64,000 nucleotides of DNA from CANKHA01 sp963731585 (GCA_963731585.1 CAVSWC010000011.1:62001-126000); one strand, 5' to 3'. Shown: positions 48,249 to 57,000, counted from the stretch's first letter. The notes: generated by a model from the sequence alone, not told the origin. Program-made: numbers and translations.

Positions 48249-48917
48249 ATGGTTCCAGTAACAGTCCCGTTCGACTCCGGCAGCGTTTCCGGTCTCTGGC
48301 TGGCGCCGCGTTCCGCGCGCGCCTGTCTCGTCCTCGCGCACGGCGCCGGCGCGGGCATGGCGCACAAATCGATGGCCGGGCTGGCGGAAGGCCTCGCGGA
48401 GCGCGGCATCGCGACGCTGCGTTATCAGTTTCTCTACATGGAGCGCGGCGCGAAGCGGCCCGATTTGCCGGCGCTTGCGCACAAGGTCGTTCGCGCTGCA
48501 GTTGCCGAAGCTACGACGCGCGCCAAGGGCTTGCCGCTGTTTGCCGGCGGGCGTTCTTTCGGCGGCCGCATGACCTCGCAGGCGCAGGCCCTCGCGCCGC
48601 TGCCCAATATCCGCGGCCTGCTCTTTTTCGCCTTTCCGCTGCATCCCGCCGGCGCGCCGTCGGAAGAGCGTGCCGCGCATCTGTACGACGTCACTATCCC
48701 GATGCTGTTCCTGACAGGCAGCAACGACGCGCTGGCCTCGCTTGACCTGCTCCGTCCGATGATCGCGGATCTCGGCGAACGCGCCACGCTGAAGCTCATC
48801 GACGGCGCAGATCACTCCTTCCATGTGCGCACCAAAAGCGGCCGCAAGGACAGCGATATTCTCGCCGAAGTACTTGACGCCGCAGCCGCCTGGACGACAC
48901 GCGAAGCGCAGCGATGA
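48249..48917 (+). CDS. alpha/beta hydrolase (KANL3/Tex30-like dienelactone-hydrolase fold)
   Basis: 222 residues from MVPVTVPFDSGSVSGLWLAP, with GAGG five bases before the ATG; an in-frame ATG at 48234 is also possible. The oxyanion motif VLAHGAGAGMAHK, nucleophile motif FAGGRSFGGRM, acid in FLTGSNDALAS and His in DGADHSFHV form a complete triad. The family is uncharacterised in bacteria. The gene ends 9 bases before the right copy of the guaA repeat, so it lies inside the inserted segment. Confidence 0.85.
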   Translation: MVPVTVPFDSGSVSGLWLAPRSARACLVLAHGAGAGMAHKSMAGLAEGLAERGIATLRYQFLYMERGAKRPDLPALAHKVVRAAVAEATTRAKGLPLFAGGRSFGGRMTSQAQALAPLPNIRGLLFFAFPLHPAGAPSEERAAHLYDVTIPMLFLTGSNDALASLDLLRPMIADLGERATLKLIDGADHSFHVRTKSGRKDSDILAEVLDAAAAWTTREAQR

Positions 48918-48926
48918 CCGTATGAG

Positions 48927-48964
48927 GTGACGCAAAGCCGCCGGGCACGATCGAGTGGGAATGA
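48927..48964 (+). repeat. direct repeat of guaA 3' end, right copy (candidate attachment site)
   Basis: A 38-base near-copy of the guaA 3' terminus, with the last 18 bases identical, is found outside any coding sequence. It bounds a 2.16-kb segment with the copy at 46766-46804. It cannot encode GuaA residues here and is best explained as the duplicated end of an integration target. Confidence 0.75.
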
Positions 48965-48976
48965 AGGTCACTGCGC

Positions 48977-49813
48977 CTAGTGGCGGAACGCAGAGAAAAT
49001 GCCGTTCAACTCCTTGCCGGGTAGGGCGTCCGCGAGACTCCGGAAGGAGCCGTCGTTCATTTCTCTTGCAGCGGCCAGAATTGCGGCCCAACCGACGCGC
49101 GCGAGCCCCCCGCCGACGCTGAGGCGCCGTACGCCCAGTTCCGCCATTTCCGAAAGCGTCATGTCCGGATCATGACAAGGACATTGACCGGCTTCGGCGC
49201 GACCGCCCGCACCATGCTGCGAATGTGTTCGCGTTTCTTCACGCCGGGTGCGTAGAGACAGTCGCGCGCCCGCTTCTGCGAAGGCAACGAGCTTGTCGAT
49301 CGCGGCCGAGATAGCGTCGGGCTCGCGCAGCAGAAGCTCCGTCCGGGCGACGAGCACAACGTTTTCACGCGATTCATCGACCGCGCGCCGGGCAGCCTTG
49401 AGCCGTTCAAGGGCAGTGGCCTTGTCGTAGAGGCAGTTGTTTTCAAGGTCGCGGTCCTCAATCGAAAGCCCTGCGACGCCTGTATCGATGGCGAGGCGGA
49501 CGTTCGCGGCCACGCCCTCCGCGTCCGGCGCGAATCCGGATTCGAAGTCGGCGTTGACCGGCAGATCGACGGCCGCGCATATCGCTGACAGGTGCGCCAG
49601 CATCTCATCGCGCGTGACGGCGTAATCGGCGCGGCCTGTCGTCCAGGCAAAACCGCTGCTGGTCGACGCCAGTGCCTGGAAGCCAACATGCTGGAACATT
49701 CGGGCGCTGCCGATATCCCACGGGTTCGGAAGAACGAAGCAGCCGGATTTATGCATCGCCCGAAAGTGCGCGCGTTTTTCGGCGGCTGTTGGCGCAATCA
49801 TTTTGTTTTCCAT
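48977..49813 (-). CDS. isocitrate lyase/PEP mutase family protein, compensated frameshift pair
   Basis: 278 residues from MENKMIAPTAAEKRAHFRAM, preceded by GGAGG. The TIM-barrel family cleaves or rearranges C-C or C-P bonds of 2-oxo acids. Motifs are LPNPWDIGSARMFQHVGFQA, the metal-binding LPVNADFESGFAPD and GLSIEDRDLENN. Around 49170-49265 the displayed frame is scrambled, while the adjacent frame gives the expected DCLYAPGVKKREHIRSMVRA; opposite shifts restore the frame at SEMAELGVRRLSVGGGLARV. The closest branch is the oxaloacetate-decarboxylase/carboxyphosphonoenolpyruvate-mutase-like group; the substrate is not assignable. Confidence 0.85.
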   Translation of the reverse strand: MENKMIAPTAAEKRAHFRAMHKSGCFVLPNPWDIGSARMFQHVGFQALASTSSGFAWTTGRADYAVTRDEMLAHLSAICAAVDLPVNADFESGFAPDAEGVAANVRLAIDTGVAGLSIEDRDLENNCLYDKATALERLKAARRAVDESRENVVLVARTELLLREPDAISAAIDKLVAFAEAGARLSLRTRREETRTHSQHGAGGRAEAGQCPCHDPDMTLSEMAELGVRRLSVGGGLARVGWAAILAAAREMNDGSFRSLADALPGKELNGIFSAFRH

Positions 49814-50022
49814 GCTGCCTCCAAGGAATTCGAAGTATCATGAGGCGAAAAGAACAGCGACGTCTTCTTTTAGCAACGGCCGCAATGCGATCTTATTTAA
49901 GATTGATGCGCCCGTGCTATGAATTCCCCACTGCTCGAAGGCTACGCAGGATTTGCATTTAACATCGGCGATCTGTACGCTCACATTGACCTCGCAGGAG
50001 TAAATTCGCTGGAGATATAAGT

Positions 50023-51141
50023 ATGCCTCAGACTGGTATTCCGTGCGTGTTGATGCGTGGGGGCACCTCTAAAGGTCCATACTTTCTTGCTGATCATTTG
50101 CCTCTTGACCCGCAACTGCGGGACCAAGTGCTCCTCGCCGTCATGGGATCGCCTGACGCGAGACAGATCAATGGCCTTGGCGGCGCGGACTCTCTGACGA
50201 GCAAGGTCGCCATCATCAGCACCTCGTCCCGTCCAGACGTAGACGTCGATTACCTTTTCGCGCAGGTCAATATTGATCGCGCGTTTGTCGATACGGCGCC
50301 GAATTGCGGAAACATGCTTGCTGGCGTCGGCCCATTTGCCATCGAAGCCGGGCTCATTCCGGCGCAAGATGGGGAGACAGTCGTACGTGTGTTCAACGTG
50401 AACACACGAGCCGTAATCCATGCCACCGTGCCTACACCTGGAGAGCAGGTGGAATACGAGGGGAGCATTGCGATCGATGGTGTCCCCGGGACCGGCGCGC
50501 CGATCTCCTTGAATTTTGTTGAGGCGGTTGGCTCCAAGACTGGCAAGCTCCTTCCGACCGGACGGGTGCTCGATAAGGTCGAAGGTGTAGATGTCTCATG
50601 TGTCGATCTTGCAATGCCGATGGTCATTGCGCGTGCCGCAGACTTCGGCAAGACCGGTTTCGAAACGCGGAACGAGCTTGATGCGGATGCCGCTTTGCTC
50701 GAGCGCATGGAGCATGTGCGTCGCGTTGCGGGCAACCTAATGGGAATGGGAGACGTCGCCGGACAAGTTGTCCCGAAGTTTTGCCTTGTAGCGCCGCCCA
50801 GGAATGGGGGCACTATAACTTCCCGCTACTTTGTCCCGGATGCCTGCCATTCTGCCCACGCGGTTACGGGAACATTGTGTCTCGCCGCTGCCTGCGGTCT
50901 ACCTGGCTCCGTCACCGAAGGCATTGCTGTGCTTCCGCCAGGGCCACGTCGGATAATCGTGATCGAACATCCCTCAGGGACGATCGCGGCTGAGTTCGAA
51001 CTGGCAGGCCCGCATGACAGACCTGTGATCCGGCGCGCAGCGCTCGTACGCACAGCTCGTAAACTAATGGCGGGCGCGGTCTTTGTGCCAGCCTCGGTCT
51101 GGGCCGGGCACGGGGCGCTTCAAACGTCCGAAGCGGCCTGA
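50023..51141 (+). CDS. PrpF/GalD family tautomerase (4-oxalomesaconate tautomerase-like)
   Basis: 372 residues of the PrpF family, which isomerise the C=C bond of aconitate-like or oxalomesaconate-like acids. Motifs are PCVLMRGGTSKGPYFLADHL at the N-terminus, NGLGGADSLTSKVAII, the catalytic Cys in DTAPNCGNMLAGVGPFAI and the second-half Cys region FVPDACHSAHAVTGTLCLAA. Length suits GalD of the gallate pathway as well as PrpF. With no other gallate or methylcitrate genes nearby, the substrate is open. The region is lower in GC than the core genes. A Bug receptor gene follows 153 bases downstream, a common pairing. Confidence 0.86.
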   Translation: MPQTGIPCVLMRGGTSKGPYFLADHLPLDPQLRDQVLLAVMGSPDARQINGLGGADSLTSKVAIISTSSRPDVDVDYLFAQVNIDRAFVDTAPNCGNMLAGVGPFAIEAGLIPAQDGETVVRVFNVNTRAVIHATVPTPGEQVEYEGSIAIDGVPGTGAPISLNFVEAVGSKTGKLLPTGRVLDKVEGVDVSCVDLAMPMVIARAADFGKTGFETRNELDADAALLERMEHVRRVAGNLMGMGDVAGQVVPKFCLVAPPRNGGTITSRYFVPDACHSAHAVTGTLCLAAACGLPGSVTEGIAVLPPGPRRIIVIEHPSGTIAAEFELAGPHDRPVIRRAALVRTARKLMAGAVFVPASVWAGHGALQTSEAA

Positions 51142-51294
51142 GCACCACTCGTCAAATGTCCGCTTACATGCGAAATGGTTGACGTGAAACTTCTGAACGC
51201 AGGGGTCGGTCGGATCACGCCGCCATGTGATCCGCAAGAAAAGTGCAGCCGCGTTCGGCACTCTGTTTGCCGAAGATTTATCGAGGAGTGTGTG

Positions 51295-52269
51295 ATGATC
51301 TCACGTCGAATTTTCTGTTCAGCCCTCGTAGCTGGAGCCGTCTTCGCGCCAAGCCTTGCTGAAGCGCAAAAATATCCTACCCGCTCAATACGTCTCCTGG
51401 TCCCCTATGCCGCAGGCGGTGGGACAGATGCTATCGCACGTCTCGTGGCGAATGGTGTAAGCGAAAAAATCGGCCAGATCCTTGTTATCGAGAATAACGG
51501 AGCCGCTGGCGGGAATGTGGCAACACAGCAGGCCGCCAGCGCCGCTCCGGATGGTTATACCGTATTGATGGCTAACCAAGGTCCCATGGTGGTCAATCCA
51601 CACATCTTCAAGAACATGAAGGTGGATCCGCTTACCGCCTTTGACCCTGTAACTCTGATAGCGGCAGCACCGTTGGTGCTCGTGGTGCCAAACGACTCAA
51701 AATTCAAAAGCATCCGCGAACTGATAGACTATGCGCAGAAAAATCCGGGGAAGCTGACCTATGGCTCTGCCGGCAATGGCTCGGCCAGTCACCTCGCAAC
51801 CGTCCTTCTAGGCCACATCGCCAAGGTTGACATGTTGCATGTCCCATACCGTGGTGCAGGTCCGGCCCTAAACGATCTGCTGGGCGGGCGCACAGACTTC
51901 ATGATTACGACACTGCCATCAGTCATTGGCCTCATAGACGGCGCTCAAATGCGCCCGCTTGCGGTAACCACGAAGGCGCGAGCGAAGAAGTTCCCTGACG
52001 TGCCTTCGATATCTGAGAGCGGCTGGGACGCCTACGAAGCAACAGCATGGTACGGATTTGTTGTGCCGAAAGGCACACCGAAGGAAATCAACGCAAAGCT
52101 GCGCGACGCGACTGTTGAGACGATCACGAAGGGCATCGTGCGCGAACGTCTTGAGAGTGAAGGGGCGGAGCCAATAGGAAACACGCCCGAAGAGTTCGCC
52201 GCCATGATGAAGGCCGAATTGGCTCGATGGGCAGATGTGGTGAAGCAGGCCGCGATCAAAGTGGAGTAA
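51295..52269 (+). CDS. Bug-type tripartite tricarboxylate transporter substrate-binding protein
   Basis: 324 residues from MISRRIFCSALVAGAVFAPS at 51295, after GAGGAG. A signal peptide ends near SLAEAQK. The canonical Bug sequence follows: RLLVPYAAGGGTDAIARLV, ENNGAAGGNVATQQAASAAP, YGSAGNGSASHLA, HVPYRGAGPALNDLLGGRTD and YGFVVPKGTPKE. It binds a carboxylate in the periplasm. Being next to a PrpF/GalD-like gene, it probably captures the acid whose breakdown that enzyme serves, though membrane components are absent from the window. Confidence 0.92.
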   Translation: MISRRIFCSALVAGAVFAPSLAEAQKYPTRSIRLLVPYAAGGGTDAIARLVANGVSEKIGQILVIENNGAAGGNVATQQAASAAPDGYTVLMANQGPMVVNPHIFKNMKVDPLTAFDPVTLIAAAPLVLVVPNDSKFKSIRELIDYAQKNPGKLTYGSAGNGSASHLATVLLGHIAKVDMLHVPYRGAGPALNDLLGGRTDFMITTLPSVIGLIDGAQMRPLAVTTKARAKKFPDVPSISESGWDAYEATAWYGFVVPKGTPKEINAKLRDATVETITKGIVRERLESEGAEPIGNTPEEFAAMMKAELARWADVVKQAAIKVE

Positions 52270-52433
52270 TCCGGTTGCCCCGGTTAACGGAGTGTCCTTA
52301 CCGGGAGGCGACGGATATCACGAGGCGAACAGGACCAGCGACGTCTTTTTGAGGCGCGGCCGCAAAGCAGACCACGTCGGTTGCTGCAGCAGACGGGCCG
52401 CATCGCCGCTCGTTCCTTCGCAGGACTTCGTCC

Positions 52434-53196
52434 TCACCCCTTCCCATACTCGTCGTGGCGGCGCCACCAGAGGCCGTTCTCGTTGCGGCCCTTGGGCGCG
52501 CGGTCGAGCCACTGATACATGCCCCAGAGGCCGTCCAGGCCGCGCGCATAGGCGGAATAGGTGTGATAGACGACGCCGTCTTCGCGCACGAAGGCGCTCA
52601 TGCCCGGCCGCTCGCGCGTATAGGTGGCCGCATCGGTTCCGGTCATGCGCGCGAACTTTCGTCGGCTTCGGGCATCGCCTCCTCCGGCATCTCGGCCGCT
52701 GGCTCGCGCTGGTAGTTGTATTCGATGCCCGCGCGCTGCTGCTCGGCGGTAAATGAGACGTTGAAGTCGAAGTTGAAGTCGCCGCCGAAGCGAGGACGCC
52801 CAGGGAAACGTCCACCCCATCCGCCGCTTGTACGTCTGCAGCTTGGCGAGCGGCGCCCGCGACACCGCCCAGAGCATGACGTCGTGGTTGGCCAGATGCA
52901 CGGCAAAGCCGTTGAACCCGTCCGCGATGGCCGAGCAGGACGGACAGCCTGCCGTGTAGTCGGGCCCGAACATGAAGTGGTAGACGAGGAGCTGCGAGCG
53001 TCCTTGGAAGAGATCCGCCAGCGAGGCGCTCCCGTCATCGGTCTCGAAGCGGTACTCCTTGTCGATCCGGACCCAGGGCAGTTCCTGCCGCTGCCGCGCC
53101 ACCTCGTCGCTGCGCCGCGTCAGCTCCTTCTCCGCCTTGAGCAACCTGAGCCGCGCTGCGAGCCATTCTTCACGTGTTCCGATCTGATGCTCGCAT
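52434..53196 (-). CDS. DUF899 thioredoxin-like protein, copy 2, frameshifted
   Basis: About 253 residues. The start is placed at the ATG at 53196, just after a GGAGG site, although a base error there links the frame to the SRPBCC gene. Content is typical of DUF899: IGTREEWLAARLRLLKAEKE, LPWVRIDKEYRFE, LLVYHFMFGPDYTAGCPSCS (CPSC motif) and YARGLDGLWGMYQWLDRAPK at the C-terminus. Between about 52798 and 52668 the displayed frame is scrambled; the neighbouring frame reads FGGDFNFDFNVSFTAEQQRA, after which the original frame resumes. It is third in an ArsR-SRPBCC-DUF899 operon. Confidence 0.82.
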
Positions 53197-53227
53197 CGTT
53201 GTCCTCCTGTTTGGTCGAGGCTTGCAG

Positions 53228-53766
53228 TCAGCCCGGCCGGCAGGCGCCGGTCGTATTCCTTCTTCAGGCGGCTCCAGCCGTCCCAGAAGGGCTCCGGCTC
53301 CTTGCCGCTCGCGCGGGCGACCAGCATGTCGAGATGCATGTGCCAGCCGGCGCCGACCTTCAGCAGGGTTGCGCGGTCGGGCAGGCGGCGATGGATCACG
53401 GTGAGCAGCACCTTGTTGCCCTCCGGCTCCAGCTCGAAGGAGACGTCGCCGCTACCTCCCCAGGTGAAGGCGAGCTTGCGCGGCGGATCGAGCTCGGTGA
53501 TCCGGCTCTGCATCCGGTGCTCGTCGGCGAAGCCGTCCGGCCGCTGGCCGGGCGGATCGGTGAGCTCGTCGTTGCGCCAGACGAGTTCGAACGGCGCGCC
53601 GACCTTCATCTCCATCTCGCCCGCCGCCAGCCACTGGCGGCGCAGGTCGCTCTCGCGTGAGATAGGCCCAGACGCGCTCGATCGGGCCGGGCAGAAGGCG
53701 CTGGATCTTCAACGTGGCGGGCTCGGTCAGCGCGCCATAGGCGTCCGGGGTCGCGAGTTCGTTCAT
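53228..53766 (-). CDS. SRPBCC (AHSA1/ATPase-activator-like) protein, frameshifted
   Basis: About 179 residues. Starts MNELATPDAYGALTEPATLK at 53766, in an ATGA overlap with the ArsR stop. The helix-grip opening (LLPGPIERVWAYLTRE) is followed by a one-base shift near 53650. The rest continues as GAPFELVWRNDELTDPPGQR, RITELDPPRKLAFTWGGSG and AGWHMHLDMLVARASGKEPE. With one G fewer in the run at 53232-53234 it ends LPAG at a TGA at 53228-53230. ArsR-linked AHSA1-like proteins are widespread; they probably bind a hydrophobic ligand, but the ligand is unknown. Confidence 0.82.
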
Positions 53767-54131
53767 TGGTCGTCTCCTTTGCGTGCGGGGGGCTTTGCGT
53801 GCGTCCTCCTCGCGGAGGAGCCGTTCGAGCGACGTCGAGACGGTCGGTCCAGAAGCGCTCGTAGAAGCTCAGCCACTCGTGGGCGCTGGCGAGCGGCCCG
53901 GGATCGAGGCGGCACAGATGGGTGCGGCCGCGCACCTCGCGGCGGATCAGCCCGGCGCTCTCCAGCGCCTTGATGTGCTTGGAGGCGGCCGCGAGCGACA
54001 TCGCGAAGGGTTCGGCCAGCTGGCCGACCGTTCGTTCGCCGTCGGCGAGTTCGCGCAGCATCCGCCGGCGCGTGGCGTCGCCGAGCGCGTGAAAGATGGT
54101 GTCGAGCTGGAGGTGCCTGTAATTCAACCAT
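53763..54131 (-). CDS. ArsR family transcriptional regulator, frameshifted
   Basis: About 120 residues. Start placed at the ATG at 54131 (MVE), inside a perfect palindrome; one extra T right after it puts the rest in the next frame as YRHLQLDTIFHALGDATRRR. The winged helix has TVGQLAEPFAMSLAAASKHI with the recognition helix and AGLIRREVRGRTHLCRL for the wing. Two further shifts near 53850 and 53795 (a C run) lead to LERLLREEDARKAP and an end at KGDDQ, whose stop overlaps the SRPBCC start. The metal-binding ELCVCDL box of ArsR/SmtB is absent. The flanking palindromes suggest autoregulation. Confidence 0.84.
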   Translation of the reverse strand: MVELQAPPARHHLSRARRRHAPADAARTRRRRTNGRPAGRTLRDVARGRLQAHQGAGERRADPPRGARPHPSVPPRSRAARQRPRVAELLRALLDRPSRRRSNGSSARRTHAKPPARKGDDQ

Positions 54132-54141
54132 GCGGTTGAAT
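54122..54141. promoter_or_regulatory. palindromic operator overlapping the ArsR start codon
   Basis: A perfect 8-bp inverted repeat with a 4-base spacer, ATTCAACC-ATGC-GGTTGAAT. The minus-strand ATG of the ArsR gene (54131) lies in its centre. Bound protein would block translation initiation or promoter clearance. Confidence 0.65.
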
Positions 54142-54162
54142 ATACGGGTAAATTTGAGATAG

Positions 54163-54180
54163 TCAACCGTTTGGTTGAAT
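54163..54180. promoter_or_regulatory. second palindromic operator upstream of the ArsR gene
   Basis: TCAACC-GTTT-GGTTGA, followed by AT, repeats the half-sites of the palindrome at 54122-54141. The centres are 39 bases apart, close to four helical turns. It lies where the promoter should be. The arrangement fits cooperative autorepression. Confidence 0.65.
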
Positions 54181-54246
54181 GATCACGTTTTGCTGTGGTT
54201 ACAAGGCATTAGCGCCGGATGTTGCCAAGCAACTTTGGGCATCAGT

Positions 54247-54719
54247 CTACAAAAACCCGATCCACCGGCCGGCCAATAACACCGATAACCAGAGCAGGGC
54301 CGACAAAGTCGCCCGGATGCGAACCGGGAGCGCCGATGCTGCCGCCTTCCATTGCCAGCACAAAATCGCGACTGCGATGTTGCAGGATGACATTGGCGAG
54401 CGCCGCGGCGAGCAGCGCCATCTTCCAGAGAAAGGCGGTGTTGGCGACATACTCGGATGGCTTCACCGAGAAGAGCCATAATCCCATCAGGACCGCCGTC
54501 GCCCCGCCAGCGGCGGCTACACGCATCAGAAACGGCCCGATCACGACGAGCGGCACGCTGCGAAAGCATCCGGCCAGCCGCAGGTCGAGCGGCAGGATGC
54601 TGCCGACGAGCAGTCCTATCCCGAGGATGTGCGCGGCGTTGACGAAGAGATAGGCGGTGCCTGAATTCCTGCAGGAGCACCGCTCCCGGCCAGGCACCGA
54701 TCCATTCGAGGATCTCCAT
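54247..54719 (-). CDS. DUF6644-like small membrane protein, two frameshifts
   Basis: About 157 residues after repair, with four predicted helices. Starts MEILEWIGAWPGAVLLQ at 54719; a shift near 54665 leads to SGTAYLFVNAAHILGIGLLV, then LVVIGPFLMRVAAAGGATAV and FLWKMALLAAALANVILQHR. A second shift near 54310 gives the end LSALLWLSVLLAGRWIGFL at 54247. Similar proteins are regularly encoded next to DUF6152 proteins, as here (8-base gap). Function unknown; the His/Arg-lined helices have suggested metal or haem links in relatives, which is speculative. Confidence 0.7.
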
Positions 54720-54727
54720 CGGCGCGG

Positions 54728-55141
54728 TTATCTCGTGGCGCCGATCCGCTCCGGATAGAGGTCGTAGCTCTTGCCGCCGATGGTGATACGCACCGCCTTC
54801 ATCACCCGCTTGGCTTTATCCTTATGGCGGTTGCCAAGAATAACGATGGAGTCGCCGGACTTGGCGGAATTACCGGTAAATCCAGACCGTTCTGTCTGGC
54901 CGGGATTGCTGAGATCGACCTGCCAGACGACACCGTCCGCCGCCTTCACGGTCAAAGAGGGATGCGGGGGCGCCATCGAAACCTTCTGGATGGTGCCTTT
55001 CATCTCGGTCTGTTCGGCTTGCGCCCAGTCCCAGCCATGGTGAGCCAGCGCCGGCAGGCTTGCAACCGCAACCGCGGCAATGAGAACAGCGCCGAGCAAT
55101 CTGCCTCTATTCGGGGCGCGATCGATGCATGAATTGGCCAT
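54728..55141 (-). CDS. DUF6152 family secreted protein
   Basis: 137 residues from MANSCIDRAPNRGRLLGAVL at 55141. A signal peptide ends at PALAHHGW, leaving a mature N-terminus starting with two His, a typical copper-site arrangement. The core (GTIQKVSMAPPHPSLTVKAA, VWQVDLSNPGQTERSGFTGN) and the end RVMKAVRITIGGKSYDLYPE follow the family. It is upstream of and co-directional with the DUF6644-like gene. A periplasmic metal-related role is inferred only from the HH start. Confidence 0.78.
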   Translation of the reverse strand: MANSCIDRAPNRGRLLGAVLIAAVAVASLPALAHHGWDWAQAEQTEMKGTIQKVSMAPPHPSLTVKAADGVVWQVDLSNPGQTERSGFTGNSAKSGDSIVILGNRHKDKAKRVMKAVRITIGGKSYDLYPERIGATR

Positions 55142-55295
55142 AAGAATTTCTCCTTGAGACACAGGTCCGATGAAATGGCGCCGTCTACCGACGGGCGATA
55201 TGTCCCGCCCTTCGTGCAATATAGTTGCAAGGGCATTGGTTGCCAGGTGTGCAGCAACCGCCCGATGGGGTTTCGTACCGCATGTCAGTCCGCTC

Positions 55296-55357
55296 ATTCC
55301 CGCGTAAGCGGGAATCCAGAGATGAATGCAAAACTGGGTCCCCGCTTTCGCGGGGAC
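55296..55357. repeat. REP-like pair of palindromes
   Basis: Two short hairpins close together: ATTCCCGC-GTAA-GCGGGAAT (55296-55315) and GTCCCCGC-TTTC-GCGGGGAC (55338-55357). The layout matches dispersed extragenic palindromic elements found in many proteobacteria. It lies upstream of the DUF6152 gene and just past the end of the DAO gene. Confidence 0.7.
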
Positions 55358-55385
55358 GAGCGGCAGGAGGGTGAGCGATAAGCTG

Positions 55386-56607
55386 TCAACTCCTATCAAA
55401 CCGATACGGATCAAAACACGCCAGATCCGGGTCGGGCGATCCGGTCAGCTCGGCGGTGAGCAGCTCGGCCGCGAGCGCCGCAAAGGTAATGCCGTTCCCT
55501 CCAAAGCCGCTGGCGAGCCAAACCCGGTCACTGTTGGCGGCTCGGCCGATGGCCGGCAAGCCGTCGGGCGAGGCCCCAAACACCGCCGCCCAGCGCTCGC
55601 GCGGCTCTATGGACGCACCGACCAATCCCGCAAGACTGGCTGCAATCGCCTGGGCTTTTTGCGGGATCAGCGCGTCACGCTGGCGCGCGTTGTCGAAGCT
55701 CTCGTCGCCGCCCCCGGCTATGACCCGGCCGTCGGCATCGACGCGGGCATAAAGATAGTCCTCCGCGGCTTGCCAGATCATCGCGTTCTCGCGCCAGAGC
55801 GGCGCGGTGCCCGGCGCGGTGGCGATGGCGTAAGACGACCTCAGCGCGAACGCGGCGGGAAGAAAAAGGCGCGCGCGCTCGTAACCGCTGGCGAGGATGA
55901 CGTGACGTGCCCGTAGCTCGCCTTGATCGCTTACCAGCACGACGGCGTCCGCATCGTGCGCGACACGAAGCGCATCGGCGGGATAGGTCACCGTCGCACC
56001 GCCTCGACGCGCATTGGCGAGCAGCGCCAGGGTCAGCCGCAGCGGATTGGCCTCGAAGCTGTCGCCCGAGACGATCGCAGGCCGCGGCGCGATTCCGAAG
56101 CGTTCGGCCGTCACTTCGGCCGGCAGGAAAATGGAGGGCAGCTCATGCCGGGCGCGCAGTTCTGCCTCCGACCGCAGTCCGTCGGCGTCGAGCACGTCAC
56201 CATCGAGATAGAGACTCGGGCGCGCTTTCCGTTCGGACGTGATGTCCTCCTGCGCAAGTCTTTCCCACAGTCCAGTCGCCGCACGATACACACGCCGCCA
56301 CCGCCGCACCGCCTCCTGTTCCCCGAGCTTGCGGGCGAGATGCGTAAGCGGGAGGTCGGCTTCCCAGAGAACGAGCGCGGTGGAGGCCGAGGTGCTGCCC
56401 TGTCCGGGATGGCGGCGGTCCAGCAGCGCAACCGCGAGCCCGGCGGCAGTGAAGCGCTCGGCCAGCATCGCGCCCATGATGCCGGCGCCGCAGATGGCGA
56501 CGTCAACCGCCCGGCTCGGTAGCTTGTCGCTCGGCGCAAATTCGACGACGCCATCGTCCCACGGGACTGCACCGCTCCTGCAGGTCGTGCCGCTCGGTCA
56601 GGTCCAT
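55386..56607 (-). CDS. FAD-dependent oxidoreductase of the DAO family, frameshifted near N-terminus
   Basis: About 406 residues. Start placed at 56607 (MDLTERHDLQ). One extra base near 56578 must be removed to join SGAVPWDDGVVEFAPSDKLP and the FAD motif VDVAICGAGIMGAMLAERF, which the longest uncorrected frame lacks in part. Later features are GGATVTYPADALRVAHDADA, LRARHVILASGYERARLFL and the C-terminal WLASGFGGNGITFAALAAEL. DAO enzymes oxidise amino acids, glycine derivatives or similar amines. The substrate is unclear and no dedicated partner gene is adjacent. Confidence 0.84.
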
Positions 56608-56651
56608 GCGCCTTCGCTTATGATAGAGCTAATTTTCAGGGGGAGCAGGCA

Positions 56652-57000
56652 ATGCCCATCACCATCTACGGCATCAAAAACTGCGACACCATGAAGAAGG
56701 CGCGTGCCTTTCTCGACAACAAGGGCGTCGCCTACGAGTTCCACGATTACAAGACGAAGGGTATTGAGCGCGGGAAGCTGGAGGGCTGGGCAAAGAAAAC
56801 GGGCTGGGAGGCATTGCTCAACAAGGCCGGCACTACGTTTCGGAAACTGCCAGATAAGGAAAAAGAAGACCTGACCGAGAAAAAGGCGATTGCGCTGATG
56901 TTGGCGCAGCCCTCGATGATCAGGCGTCCGGTGCTTGAGCTTGGCGGCGGCAAGCTCGTGGTCGGCTTCAGAGCCGGAGGACTATGCCGGCCTGAAGTGA
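56652..57000 (+). CDS. ArsC/Spx family protein (YffB-like), frameshifted near C-terminus
   Basis: About 116 residues. The thioredoxin-like fold opens MPITIYGIKNCDTMKKARAF with the single conserved Cys. KKTGWEALLNKAGTTFRKLP and MIRRPVLELGGGKLVVGF follow; the YffB branch is closer than true arsenate reductases. Near 56970 one extra base removes the stop. Corrected, it ends PEDYAGLK at TGA 56998-57000. Without correction it reads on into prfC as a false fusion. No arsenic genes are nearby, so arsenate reduction is not supported. Confidence 0.87.

Noticed and set aside
52434..53615. An SRPBCC-DUF899 fusion protein
   Set aside because: A GGAGG site and ATG at 53207-53196 mark a separate DUF899 start, and one G fewer near 53233 restores the SRPBCC stop.
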